From Liolophura sinensis (lineage: Eukaryota > Mollusca > Polyplacophora > Chitonida > Chitonidae), in the NCBI RefSeq assembly GCF_032854445.1, contig NC_088300.1:16313570-16377569 (forward strand): DNA of 64,000 nt. The letters run 5' to 3'. Positions 30,001 through 45,500 of the stretch are shown piece by piece. The notes under the pieces are model-generated. The model made no database searches and had not been told where the DNA came from. It saw only the letters and a list, made by a program, of their open reading frames with translations. Every line of letters begins with the position of its first letter. Position 1 is the stretch's first letter. Position numbers and translations under genes: made by a program.

Positions 30001-33000
30001 TATAGGGAATGGTCCAAACTGATGAACCCAATGGACATTCCAAATTGTTAACAACAAGTTACATTTTCAAAACAAGGAATATGTAAGGAGGAATAAATCA
30101 ATAACTAAAGATGGTATAAAGGCGTCTGAGAAAAGCACTCAACAGTTTTCATGGATACAGGGAAGACAGTCGATACATAAAGGCATAATATCTCAACACA
30201 AACTTTAAACTCGCACGTTACCGGTCATCGAATGCATGATAATGCCGAGAAACTTTTCCTTTTCATAAATACAAAAACTACACAATGCGCATAAACTGGG
30301 GTTGCTGTTTAGTGGATGTGACTACCCATACTGATGTTCGCTTTTCTGAATGCTATGACAGTCAATGTGAAGACTGGTATATACCAAAGTGAAATAGATT
30401 GTCATATCTAGGATATTTGTTCTCAGGATTAGTGAACTCTTACATTGCACGGGTCGTCAGCACATTCTCGCCGGGGACAGCCGATATTCTTGAAACCGAA
30501 CTCGCACGACATCGGAACTGTCTGCTCACACACTGTTGACACGACAACAACAACAAGGCTCAATTTCAACATCGCTACCCTAGGAAACACAGACTTTTCC
30601 GGAGAATGGCCTCGAAGGTAAGTTTTTTTTTTTTGTAAGTTTTTATTTTACCATACACTATTGCGAAATTTGTTATGATTCTCACACGAGAGTGCTTACT
30701 GTTGTAGACAATACGTGGCTGTAACATTAATTTACCTTTTCCTTTTTAGGCAGAAATGATCAAATAATTTCGTCATAATCTAGTTTAGTGTCAAAATCTA
30801 TGGATAAAAGATCCGAAATCGTCATACACTGAACCTGTTTTCCAGAAAAACAGAACCCATACCAATAAATCATGACGCCTTCTTCCAAAACAACAACTGA
30901 CGCCAATTCTTAAGAATGGTAATGTACACTGATGGCGAAAAACTGATAAAACAAAGAGAAGACGACACCCGTAGACTTACCGTCCACTCTGCATTCTGAC
31001 TCGTACGGACAGTGATTCTGGAACTCACACGGCTTATGCTTGGCGAAACAGGCTTGTCCAGGCGGGCAAGTTCGGGTCTAGAACGAACACGAAGTCGAAC
31101 TTGATGGTTTTACAACACAATTCTGCGTCTATTGGATACTTTTTCTCTTTTTATTCACAGCATATTTATTATTCCTCACGTAAACAAACAAACCATTTAT
31201 CGGTGTTTAGTTACTATCATTTAGAATGCAGTAAAAATCGCTGATTCAGGTTAAATATTACTTACTTAAGATAAAAGATTAATAAAAATCGACTTGTGGG
31301 TTATTAGAATGCCAGGTGTGTGATAAGAATGGTTCATTGTTTTGGGGGATTGTGTGTTCTTTTCAGTTATCTTTTGCCCGAAATACCGTAACTTTATGCT
31401 CTTCCTTTGTGAAAATAATATCTCTCAGCTTACACTACATGGGTCATCAGCGCATTCCCGTCGTGGACAGCCGATACTCTTAAAACCGAATTCGCAAGAC
31501 ACAGATATGGTTTCCTCACACACTGAAGGCAAAACATAAATGGTACAGTGGTCATTAATATTCTACAAACGCAAGTCAGGGTATTCTTTACACATTAATG
31601 AGTCAACCAGTCTCAGTGACCAAGATTGACGTTAAAATTTGTTACAAGGAGTTACTAAAAGGAGGAGAAATTTTCACCTTGTGACAGTTTAAGGAACCAA
31701 AATATCACTCTGTTTTATTTGATGACCCAGTCAAACCGGACCTGCGACCAGGTTATGACCTGGCTGAGACCGAAAAATGTTGGAATCGCCAGCAAGCAAA
31801 TCGTAGAAAGCGAGTGCGACTGGTCGCACAAGTCGGGGGTAATCATGCACCAGAGCAAGATCAGTCGTAGCAACTTAAAGGTTCATGATATCTGCGTCTG
31901 GTCATGCACAGTCGCACCTGTCGATCACGATCTGTCAAGATCAGTTGCACAACGTGGCGATTAGTGGTACCAGTTTTCAGTTCCCCGTGTATGCGAGTAT
32001 ATTTGGAATGACTTCTGAGGTTCAGTACTGTGTCCACTGCGACGACCGAAGGGCGACATAGTGAAATAGGAAACTGTTAATTTGGAATAGAAAACTTCAG
32101 CAAAGTTTCTTCTTGAGAACTAGGTGACTGCTGATGCCAACGCATGATCGCGAGCATTTATATCTCATCACATCAATCATATGACTGGCTGCAACTGACT
32201 TCGATCGCCATGATTACCTGCGATTGAGCCAGCAGTCATTAATGATTGCACGACCACGCGTACCACCAATCTCCCACCACGATGATCTACCAACAGCATT
32301 AAAGAGCAATCGCCGTCTGTGACCGCTAAACGGGGTGGCCCAAAAACCGCCACCAATCACAAGATCCAGAAATCGCACGACCCGATGTGATTAAAACCTA
32401 AATAGATATATATAAATGCCAGCCACACACTTCAGAGTCAACTCCCTTACCATCAGCTCTACATTCGGACTCGTAAGGACAGTTGGTCTGGAATTCGCAC
32501 GAGCCGACTTTGGCAAAACAGGTCTGACCGGTGGGACAAACTCGCGTCTGAAACAGTTAACGAGAGGTTTTTCGTTGATTTCTGGCAGAATTTTTGGAAA
32601 CATTGATTCTAGACTTACTTCCACATATATCACAACCACGAACCTGTGAACACAAGTTTTTAACTGTACAGCATAGGGGTAAAATGTTTCTGCATAATTT
32701 ATTTATTTATTTATTTGATTGGGGTTTTTACGCCGTACTCAAGAATATTTCACTTACTAAGGCCAGCATTAGGGTGGGAGGAAAACCCACGACCATCCGC
32801 AGGTTTGTTTCTGCATAATGGTACAAGGAAAGACACATATACGGCCCAGTTAGCGTTCCTTTAGTTCTTTGCCTTCCTCTCCAACCGTAAGTGGGAAGGT
32901 TTTGCAGCAACCTGCGGATGGTCGTGGGTTTTCCCCGGGCTCTGCCCGTTTTCCTCCCACCATATTGCTGACCGCCGTCGTATAAGTGAAATATTCTTGA

Positions 33001-36000
33001 GTACGGCGTAAAACACCAATCAAATAAAAGAAATAAATAAATAAATAAATTAATTTCTTTCAAGCTGGTGCCACTGTATTAAACTCAATTTGCACAAATA
33101 CAACCAAAAGAGACCTGTTTTCAACAGCTTTTTAACGTAACATACTTTCTTTTCTTTGGATGAAAATCATGCAGTCATTATAAAGAATTCCACTCTCAGT
33201 ATAACTTACCCCACAGGGATTGTCGGCACATTCTCGACGTGGACAGCCTACGCTTTTAAACCCAAACTCACAGAACACCTCTAGGGTTTCCTCACAAACT
33301 AAAAAGAGCAAATGGAAATTAATTATCGGATATAATGTTTTTAACACATGGAAAAATGATAAGACTCATAACATAATATTACCGGCCCCGATAACACAGT
33401 TGGTAGAGCGTCCGCTTCGGGAGCGGTAGATCCAGGGTCAATCCTGGGTCGAGTAACGCCTAAGACTTTAAAAGAGGAAGTTGTGACTTCCACGCTTGGC
33501 GTTCAGCATAAAGGGGATAGTACAACGACTGGTTGATCCGTATCAGTATAAGGGCTGAGCTACTAACTTGCCTTCGGTAAGGCGTCTCAGTTAAACAGCA
33601 CTAGATAAAAGAGCGGTAGAAAGGCACATTATTAAGGTTCCTTCGTCGTCACATGACTGGAAAATTGTGAAGTACGACGTTAAACTCCGAGCACTCACTC
33701 ACTCATAATATAATATAACATAATATAATAATGCCTATAGCTCTATGTCTGTTCAGAGAGTATATTAAATACTGACCTTCAGGTCGACATTCCGCTACAA
33801 AAGGACAGTTATCCTGGAACTGACAGGTGCCTGGTTTTGCATAACAGACTTGTCCTACTGGACAGTTGCTTGACTGGAAAAAATGAGGAAAGGATGGTTG
33901 TACACCATGCTTGAACAAAATGTGTTACATAATTCAAGAACGAAAGAAGGAAAGTTATTATTCCAGTCATTTATGCTTCAGGCATTTATGCTTCAGTGAA
34001 AGATCAGGATATAAGTTCAATAAGTAGACAAAATTAACCTATACAAAGCGCATCCCTGTAATATAGCGAAATATTGAGCTTTTTGAAGTGAAAGACAGCA
34101 CCATCTTTTCACTGAAAACTACCATTCAAAGTATCTTAAACCGGCATTAAATATTGTTTAGTGAAACTTCGTCATGTCACAGCTTCAGGGCGTCTCCATC
34201 ATCGACAGTAAGGTGACGTCACGTTTACTCTAGCTCTCTGACGTCGAATGGTCTAAGCAAGCCTATGGCAGATTAAAGTTGTGGACTTTGGCGATGAAGG
34301 TCCAATTGATAAATAGCTTTCTCGGAAATTTGATAAACTGGAAGGATATTTCTTCCACTGACTGAACTTCTCATACAGTAGGTCTACTATATCATTTATA
34401 GAGTAGGCTGTAGATGCAGAGCCGGGGTATTCCTGGTTCAGGCCGTGCTGGTGATTTTGGCCCCTATTAAATGTTTGCAAAAGTACAATAGGATTTTGTA
34501 CAACTGGATTCATGCTCGATTCTGACACAAATGGAAATAAATCTAAGCACCACTGAGGCTGATTTAGGCGTTCGGCTGTCGCTGGAATTTATGTTTCAGT
34601 TTTGTAGCGGTGGCTTCTAAGGTGAGAGTAGTGATGACCTAGTTATCGCGGACGTCAGAGAAAGCACCTCGGCTTAAACACGGCGTTTCAATAATTATAC
34701 TGTATTTTATGAAACAAAACAGAAAAAAAAACATCCCTTATATGCGAGAAAGACAACGGACAAAATTTAAATTCTTCAATTCTAATAAATTCTGAGAAAA
34801 AAATATTATATAATAAGATTTAATTAATTTTAAGCGTTGTCCGATGAGATGCCGTCATTCCCATAAACCCTTGGTGTCCCTAATGAATTTTCACTGACTC
34901 TAAAATTTAGCAGCTGCATGCTGACTAAACGGTGAAATGATAACAAAAGATGTATTTGTATAACTTGAACAGCGTGTCTAAGTCTGTCTAAGGTGTACTG
35001 GTGAGATGAATGCTGTTTGGGCTGAGACGGCATGGTACTGTCTGGCTGCCTCGATTCACACCAGCCATTTGTGCAGTATTGTCGTTTTGTCCTACATGTT
35101 ATTCGGTGAAATCTCGTGAGACTTTTTAGAAAGCTTGACTACCCTGCTTTCGGTTGAAAAATGTTGTAGGTAGGTGCTGTCTTTCCTTTAAGTATGATGA
35201 TAAATTTAGTGTAAGGAGGCTAAATGAAACGTTAACTTACGCTACAGGGGTTATCAGCACATTGGCGTCGTGGACATCCTACACTGTTGAATCCAAACTC
35301 ACAAAATAATGGCATGATTTCTTCACACACTGAAAACGCAAAACCGTAGAATAACTGAGATTTTTACACGAATGAAGGAGATATTTTCTATCGACAAACA
35401 AATGAAGAAAAGTCATCTTTACACGTGGTATACGGTGATATTTTTCATCCATGAACAAAATAAACTTACCTTCGTCCCGACATTCAGCCGTGTAAGGACA
35501 GTTGGTTACGAATTCACATGTTCCTGGGGTGGCAAAGCAGGTTTGCTCTGCAGAGCAAGTTTGGAACTACAACACAAGCGTATTTATTTGATCGCCATAT
35601 TCATGAATATTTCACTTATACGACGGTGTTCGGTTTTACGGATGAAGGGATCGAAGAAGCCCTTATTAAACTCATATTTTAGTAACGGAAGAGTATTGGG
35701 GCAGGTGAATTCACACCATTTCAAATTGGAGTGAATGTATAGCATTTCTAAACGGGGCAAAAACACACCTTTTCCAATTGGTGTTAATATAATACAACCT
35801 TTCCCAAAAAATAAATACACCTTTTCCAAAAGGTGTATTTAAAACATGCGTACTTACAAAATCAAATTCACGAAGTCACTTGAGACAGCATATATGTCTT
35901 TTACGGTATCTGTAGGAAATGTTTGAGGATCTAAACTTACTTGACATGGATCTTCAGCGCACTCTCGTCTTGGACAACCGACACTTTTAAAACCAAACTC

Positions 36001-39000
36001 ACAAGACAAAGGCATCGTTTCCTCGCAAACTGACGACAAAAGAGCAGACAATCAAGATACGAAAATTTGGAGAGAAAATAAAAATTAGTCGTACGGAGAT
36101 CAGTTAACGAGGCAAACACAAATTGTCACTGTACGACAAAATGATGATGAAAAAACTCAGTTTTGTAATAGCGCTGTGATTTAAACATTATTAATTTCAT
36201 CTGGAACTGTAATGACTACCAGTGCCTTTTTACCAGATGAGCCGATTTTGTCCACCCCTATGAGGTTAGTAGCAAAGAAACAGAAAACTGGCCATACCTT
36301 CTGTCCTACACTCGGCCTCGTATGGGCAGTTTGTTTGGAATCCGCAGGAACCCAGTTTGGCGTAACACGTCTGACCAGTGGGACACGTGAAACTCTGTCA
36401 ACATCATAGTAAATGATATAGAAAATGGAAAAGTACGAACCGATGTATGGCGTTTTCATAATAGACGATATAGAGAACAGAAAAGTACGAGACAATGGAC
36501 CAAACAAAATCATCATTAAATGTCTAACACCATGTAGGTTTCTTTCCAACTTTGGGATTTTGGAGTATACACAGAAATGCCATTGCACCAGGCAAACTCA
36601 CCAGGCAAGGGTCTGGGGCACATGTCCGTCTGGGGCATCCTTCACTGACAAACCCGAACGGACAAAAGGTGTTAATGATGTCCTCACAGGCTGAAACAGA
36701 ATGGTGTGGAATACAGTCGATGGGTACCAGATACCAATACATCCCAGTGTTCATGACAGTTATGATGACTCTATGTAATGTAACAAATGTATTCTAAGAT
36801 ATAGAAAATGACCCATTGATGAGATTTCAGTACCCAAGGAATATTCATATGAAACCGTGACACTTTATGTGCGCTCCTTTGGGAGATTTCACTGGCAAAA
36901 ACCACGTAAGTACTCATAGTACATTTCATCTGATGCTTCAGTTGAACAAGCGCGTCCATGATCAATTCACGTCATGTTTATTTGTCGAAAGACCTTATGT
37001 TGTCATTTTGACATGGCAACTTTCAGTTCATCGGTGCTGTTTTGCTGTCTTTGTTGAGGTTTGTTACCACCAATGAGTAAGCTAATCGGAAATTCTAGTG
37101 TCCTCTGTTAGAAAACGGACCTTTTGGAAGAAAAACCACGCGCTGACCATGGTATGTCGAAGTATCTGAATATAGTTTGTTTGATAATCTGAAAGCTAAC
37201 TGACCGACTGTTAAGGAACAATAACCTTTACTTCCTGGAAATTCTAGATAGATGGCGCTCCCTAACTCGTGGGTTTTGCTGGTTAAATCTCCCAAGGTAC
37301 CAAACCAAGTAACATTCTTGGCATTAAATAAATCAGTATTCTAAATGGATACGTGTACAACTATTAAATGCAGCAGTATTCAATGCTTAAATTCTTTCTC
37401 TGAGTGTCGAGCAACTCAATTATTGCTTACCGTTATCCACACACTCGGGAACATATGGACACTCAAGGCCAAATATACAGGGGCCTGGACTGGCGAAGCA
37501 CGTTTGACCACTTGGACAGGAAAAGCCCTGGGAAAATATGAATGTATACATGCATATTATAATGTTTATATAATATTATATTTGTTAGTTATAGCGAATA
37601 AACAGTGAACAGCTATAGATCCTGAAAAACTTACCTTTCATCAAAGCATTTAAACAAATGGAAAATTTATTTATTTATTTATTTGATTGGTGTTTTACGC
37701 CGTACTAAAGAATATTTCACTTATACGACGGCGGATGGCATTATGGTGGCAAATGAAAAATGTATAGGACATTTATGTCAACATTTAAGGTCGATTATAA
37801 CAAAACTGTACGTAGTGCTTTACTGGAGATCAACGCATATCTGCATGAAAATCCACTTCGACAAGTAGCTATATATAGCCACCCGTTTGTTCACACTTGA
37901 AAACGCCATCAAGGACGTATGATGTACGTATATGACTTGTTAGGTCATATACGTACATCATAGAGGTTATAACGTTTTATAGGAGGTCATAAGGTACTTA
38001 CATCACACGGGTTAGGGGCACATGTATCCCGAGGGCAGCCGGTGAGTAAAAACCCAAAGTCACAATTCACATTCGGCAGTACATCCCGGCAATCTGGTTG
38101 GACAAAAACGTGTCAACTTTATTGGTGTTCGTTAATGGCAGAGTACTGTTGTTATCATGTTCCCAAAACTGCTAGATAAAGTGTTATTCCGGTTGACTGA
38201 TTGGTTGATTGGCCGTACTCAAGAATATATCATTCATATTTCACGCGGGGGATTGACGTTAAGCCAATCAGTTCGCAAGATGCCACAGAGCAATCTGTTC
38301 GGATTTGACCAAAAATATTGGTGGGCGAGAAAAAGTATTCTATTTACTAATAACTATCAGGAAGACTGAAATGTTGATAAATTTTGACGAGAGGGTTTAC
38401 TTACTTGCTGGCTGGCACCTGGACCGGTAGGGGCAATTCGTTCCCATAGGGCATTCACCTGGTACAGCTACGCATGTTTCCCCTGATGAACAGCTAATTC
38501 CCTGTACAACAACAGCATATTATTATCCGCAATTTTCTTTTTATTTGTGTGGCTAGTGTACGGTTCATAGCTATTCTCTCCACATGCCAACGTTGAATGG
38601 AAAAAATCTGGAACTTTTTAAACGAAAAAAACACCGGAAATCTCTGAAGGAAAAGAATATCTAGTTCATCTGAATTTTTGTATGAAGATTGTGTATATAG
38701 TAATGCCAATCGCGATAGATGGGCTTAAATTTTTAAGAAAATTAAAACCTGGATATCAGAATTAATTATTTGTCCATCGCTTTATTACTCACATCACAAG
38801 GGTTTGGTGCACAAGAGGAGCGAGGACATCCTGCAGACAGGAAGCCAAAGGCACACTGGACATTGGAGGCCACCTCTCTACACACTGTAAATGGACAGTA
38901 TAAATATAACCTATACAGGAGAAAACTCACCACCTTAGACAACTTGATCTCAAAGGAAGAAATATGCTTTATGTTATCTCGTCAGTTATCGTTGTCTAAA

Positions 39001-39450
39001 TGTTTATTGTCACAATCCCAGAATTCAACCATCTGGTGTGTGTGGAACGATTTACATAGGTATTAGAAGTCTCGATTAGACAAACTAAAGATTTACTTAC
39101 AAAAGATCGAAGTTGGTCTCATCTCCCATAACTGTTTCATATATAACCTTCTTCCAAATCTTACCCGAGTCAGAACAGACAGCCTCGTGTGGACAGTTAT
39201 TTCCAAATCTGCACGCTGAGGGCCTCGTGGTACATGTCTTACCGATAGCACAGTCACGTGACTGAAGAGTAAAATTATGCAGTATAAATACGGAGAAATT
39301 CATTCACAATCTAAGACAAGGTATCAGGTTCAGATTTGAAACCAAGCAAAAGACAATAATGTACCTATAACTTATGGAATGGACATGCCCGCTTCGCCAC
39401 CACACCATGATCGCATATAACCATGAACCACAACTGTTAAAGCAACTACG

Positions 39451-39524
<74 letters not shown>

Positions 39525-42500
39525 ATATATATAGTAGCCAAGCACCCGATTCGTATTAAATATTGACTTACCTCACATGGATCAGGGGCGCACGTGTTAC
39601 GTGGACAACCCGTCTCCAGAAAACCAAACTGACAACTAATCTGTAGAACCTCGGCACAGTCTGCAAAACAATACCGGTACAAATAAAGACACAACACGGA
39701 GAGTAAAACCAGAGATGCGACGAGTGACAGCTGGCAAATGGTAATACGTAACCCCCTTTACTGTCTTGCAAATCTAGACCCGGTACACTGTAGTATTAAA
39801 ATATCTTTGCTCGTGTATGCAATGTGAGTGTGTGCGTATGTATAAATATTTATAAGCCAGAAGCATAGTTTTCACCGTTACTTTGTTATTTCTGTTATCA
39901 GTAATTTTTTATTGAACTTCAATCGGTCAGCTTGTATTCAGCGTTTACTATAAACAATATTCTACGTAGTGAGCCTATTTTTCAACCCAGTTCATTTGTT
40001 TGAATAAAATATCGTTAAAAAAAATACGCATCCGGTGAAAATCCAATTTACCTCAAGCAGGGTTATATTCTAACTGTAAATGCATAAATGCACTAGTAGC
40101 AAACTAACGCCCCCACCCCCCCCCCCCCACCCCATTGTCATCATGATCTTATGTGTTTAAATCACGTCAAATTCTAAAAGCTTAATTTAATTCATTTAAT
40201 TTGGTTTGAAACTCACCGTTATCTACACACTCAGCGACGTAAGGGCATTCAATCTCATACTGACATGTGGAGGGTTTGCTGACACAACGCTGCCCAGCTC
40301 CACAAATCCTGGTCTGTTCATAAACAAAATATTTTTTTAACTTTAAAATTACTTCTTCACATGACACCACATGATTAATTCCAGAACATAAAAATCATAA
40401 TAGCTACAATATAATAATGAACTACCTCACAGTGTGTACAGAATCTAAAGTTAATCAATGTCTTGAGCCTGTCATAAATTAGCCATAACAAGAAAATAAG
40501 AGGTCGGTACACAAATCAACTGTTGGATTGAAATCCCTGTTACATGGCTATATTGTTGAAAAATACAAATTTCTGACATTCATAAAAAAAGTTTTTATAA
40601 CCTCAATAAATCATATTTTCCTCTCTGTCTAATACATTTAAGCACTATTTCACTTAATACGTACATCACAGGGATTAGGCGCACATTTGCTGCGAGGACA
40701 ACCCGAGAGCTCCACACCAAAGGGACAGGATAGAGGTAGTACTTCCCCACAATCTGAATAGGGTACACACAAACTATACCCTCAGCATATGTATCATCGT
40801 TAAATCAAATAAACTACACTAACACGATTTGTTTAACAATAAGATTTTAGTTTTATAGCGATTCGATATAAAGCATGTCATTTCCGATGCCCACAATGGA
40901 AGTACAGGTAGCTGACTTTCTAAAGATACGAGGAATCATATTGAGTGACATATACGGTTAGACTGCCTTAATTGGTTTAAAGTGAAATGGACTTCTACCC
41001 TATATGTTATTGTTCTAATATTTGAAGAGTCTTTCTTTCGTGGATATCACAAACTGTGAATTCAAATACTAAATACCAGACAAACTATACTCGGTACCAC
41101 ATTCATATGTTACCTCGAGCAGTGCACCTCCGGACATACGGGCACTGGATCCCAAAGGCACAATTGCCAGGCTCTACCACGCAGGTCTGACCTGAGGGAC
41201 ACGGTCTACCCTGAAACAACATCACCATTTTATTTATTTATTTGATAAAGTGTTTTACGCCGTACCCAAGAATACCATGGCCATTCTAAAGGTCCACTGA
41301 TATGATAATGGACATTTGTTGCCGTGCATTCCTTCGAAGAACTTGCACCGCATCCTCCAAAGATTAGCACCTGCTTGATACTACTTTACAATTTTAAGTA
41401 ATCCTTAAATTCAAACCTGATCATTTGAAAAATGATTGCTGCGAATAGTTTTAAGTTCGACATTTATTAAGACAGGGATAAGTACAATTACGATGGAGAA
41501 TGGAAACAGGAACTTACGTCACAAGGATTTGGAGCGCACGTGGTTCTCGGGCAACCAGTAAGTAAAACCCCATATGCACATTGGACGTTTGCAGCCACAT
41601 CTCGACAATCTTGTAAAGAAAACCATTTAAGATCGGGAAAGGGTAACAGTCACGTCGAATGTAACGACCAACTTTTGACAAATAGAGATGAGACGGAGAT
41701 AGTTCCCGTGCATTTCATAATAAAGGCTACTTAGAAATATTTACGTGAGAACTGGAAGATAGAATAAATCAAACCGTGGCCAATGGAAACAGTTATTTAA
41801 GGAGATGAAAAAAGCAATCGCCCAAAACGATCGTAAACAAAATGTTCAGATTGTAACCGTTGTAAACATTTAATGACATCACAAAATCTTACCGGCATCC
41901 GTACAGACAGCCTCGTGGGGACAGCTGATCCCAAACCGACACTGGGAAGGCCTCGTAGTACACTTCCTACCAGGACCACAGTCGCGGGACTGAGAGGAAT
42001 ACACATGCAGACTATTTATGTATTTGTTCCAATTTTGATTTAAAAACCGACATATTTATGAGTCGATGATATCAGAGTGCCCGAAATGAAACATTGCTGT
42101 GTGCCAACTACTTGATAATCCTTCTGGTGTAAAGCTGCTGTTGGAATTGCGAGAGCTGGATTCGAGTCATCGACTTTATCCATGAGGACACAATGTACAT
42201 CCTCAATGCCTAAGTTGAAATTGATCTCAAAGATAGATGATAATGAGTTGTGGTTTGGAAAATCATAATGAAAATGAACATCGAATCACGCAGTAGTGAC
42301 TGATAACAACCTCTTTCCACAACTTAAATAGAGCTACAAGAACAAACACAGTATGAATTTAGATAAACGGAAATAGGTTTCTTCTAGACTTGGTAACTTT
42401 GCACACCATATATAGGCCTACACCAAACGTGCACCATTGATGAACGAGACTGTATGGAAATATGCCTTTATCTCTCCTTAATTCAAAGCTGCCAGGAGAT

Positions 42501-45500
42501 ATTTACAAAGTAACCACTCTCTCAATATCTTAAAATAAGTTAAAATAAGGTGGAGATATGGATTCTTTTCGAACAGGCATGTGGTAGATACCAACCAAAC
42601 ACGGGTTTGGGGCGCAGGTTGATCGAGGACATCCGGTCTCCAACACTCCATATGTACAGGTGACTGACGATACTTGCTCACAATCTGTAAACGGGAGCAA
42701 AGGTGTTGTAACTTTATTTGAGTGAATGTGTCGTTCAGACTGTGTTCAACATGTGTGTGATTTTGGAGAGTATTTTTCATGCAACGCAATAAAACCGGAT
42801 CAAAACTTTGTTTCCCATCATACAGACCTTCAGTGCTTGTAAGCTTGTAAACTATACAAAGTATGGTGATAATCAGATTAAGGTTGCTGACCGAGAAAAT
42901 GGATGAAATGTTGATTCAAAACAAGAATAAGGTAGATGACCGTTCAGGACAATATTGACATTAGTAAGCTTTACTTACTTGCTTCTACGCACACTGCTTC
43001 GTGTGGACATTGGAGGCCAAAATGGCACTGGGACGGTTGCGTTGTACACCTTTGATCTGGACCACAACTGTTATTCTAGGGGCCAAATAGTAACACTCGT
43101 GTTAGCGGAAAACAAATAAGGATAGATACTTTATTGTTTGTCGGTTGGGAATGTCAACTTTTAAACTGAAGACGCTCGAATGTGGTTTGAAATTCATGTA
43201 TGAAAGACACTGCATCTCATGCTTTCTATTGTTTTTTTTTCACAAGGTTAATCATGATATTAAGCAGAAATTAAGACACACGAGTACTTCCAGTCTTGAA
43301 TTTAAGAAACAACTGAAATGTCTCCATAAATCTCAGTTTATGCGTGGCAATAAATGAGCGTTTAACTTTAGAATACACAGCATTTTAAGACTGGTTCAGA
43401 GTGAGTTTGTGTACACTCACATATAAAACATATGTTACATGTTAAACATATAAGTAAACAGCATGTGTATGTCCAGTGTGTTTTTCACATTTTGGTCATG
43501 CACTGATTTAACGGGAAATATTCCTCATTGCACGTGCTTACCAGACATGGATCAGGTGCGCATGCGGACCGTGGACAACCGCTTTCCATCACTCCGAATG
43601 AGCAGAAAACATCGCTGACACGGCCACAGTCTGAAATGAAGACAATGATATTGTGGTTTGGTGAGGAAGAGTTCATACCGACTCATTGAAACAGATAAAC
43701 GTTGAAATAGGATACATCAATAAGACGCAGAGTCTTATAATGCCCCTGGCGTCAGGTTGTATACACAGGGGCAGTTCAAGTGGTCATATAAACATATAAG
43801 TATATCGCTGTAGTATGTTCACAGAAGATTATGCAAATGCTTATCTTTAAACTGGTTCAAAATTACTTTGGAAAATAGACATTTAAAATTAGGTTAGCAC
43901 TCCACGAAAAAAAAGAGTAATAACTTGGGAAATGTATCTTTTGATTTCACTTTTTTGAAACATGTAAATGATTTTCGTGACATTATAGTGTATTACAAAG
44001 CGATTCCGTGTTGTAGTGCGAATTAGTAGGAGGTTTCCATAGCAACTTTGGCCAAATTTGTGCAATATAAAACAAAATTCATCTAAAGTAAGCTACGGTA
44101 ATGATTTATTTCTCCGTATTGTCAATAACTTACCAAGTGCTACACAGACGGCCTCATGCGGGCAGTCGTTTCCAAACCGACACTCGGAGGGCCTGGTGAT
44201 ACATGTGGTGTCAGCGCCACAATTTCTTGTCTAAGAGAAAGCATAAATTAATTTATTGTCTGAATGTTCATTTTATGGCTTAAAAATGGCAAGGAAAACA
44301 TAATTATTATTTATATAAAGGTGGAAATGATAACACACGAGATGCTTCGCTGTGCAATATCGTCTATTTATCTCTATACACCCTGAGATGTTTTCTGTCG
44401 TAATGTCAGGAAAACAGATATCTGTGGAATCAATTTTCTTGTCCAATCAGTTTTTCTGACCCAATCAACATTTCTTTTTCAATTTTGTGTAAGTGAAGTA
44501 CTAGAGACATAGATCCAGTTCCCACCAAACATGGATTTGGGGCGCAGGTTGAACGCGGACATCCGGTCTCCAAAACCCCATAAGCACAGGCGAGTGGAAG
44601 GACTTCCGCACAGTCTGAAAAACAGGACGTGAATGTGAATATGTGACTACAGCGCATGCTCAGGAAAGTATAAGTGACAAATGAAACGGTGATAGGTTTA
44701 TGATTATCAAGGCCACTATCTTCCAAAAAAGGAAATTTCAAAGTCTGGAAAGACCAAACAAGTAAGTAGGTATGCGAGTGTAGAAGTCAGAAGGAACATT
44801 TAGAAGGAATTCTAGCCTCACATGTCATCCAGATATTTTAAAATAGCCAATTAAACGGTTTGAAGATGGTACACGGTTTGAGGGCAAACTAGGTGTTCAA
44901 CTTACTGAGAGGGACACATTTTCTAACAAAGGGACAATCGTTCCCGAAGGTGCACACCCCAGGTTCGGCAAAACATCTCTGACCAGCGGGACACGGGGCT
45001 CCCTAAAACAAATACAGTTGGGATTAACATCTATATCCTGTGTTACATCCGTCAAGGGACGTGGATTAAGTGTGCATATCTAGTCGTACGTGTACTGAAG
45101 TTAGCCCGTTTTAAAACAATCCAACAGAAGACAACAAAGGATTCAGATAAGTATGATTCTTGTACCGACAGCTGCTAACAGTGAAATGAGATACATCTGT
45201 TTTGTATTTAGACCGAAGTTTCTAATAAATGACCTGCATGTTGTAGGAACGATCCTGAATATGGTTCAATGAACCAAAATGTAGAAACAACACGCGTTTC
45301 TCGGAGTTGCGATTTTGGTTTATATTAAACTATTCAGTGGGATCTATTCAGTGTTTTGTAGCAGATGGCATTAATTAGGAACTTCCTGCTTCAAAATTTA
45401 TTTAGATTTCTTATCGTCTAAAAAATACACCACGCCTTTCCGACTTCTCTTCTCAGAAATCCATCCTTATTTCACACATGTACTATGGGACCAAGTCTTT

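Noticed and set aside
29566-30057. 163-codon ORF with repeated FSGN.F motifs
   Set aside because: Translation of a 27-bp minisatellite; three frames and both strands are equally open.
33382-33460. Functional tRNA-Pro gene
   Set aside because: The head is fused to a SINE body, the anticodon stem has a mismatch, and the family is dispersed.
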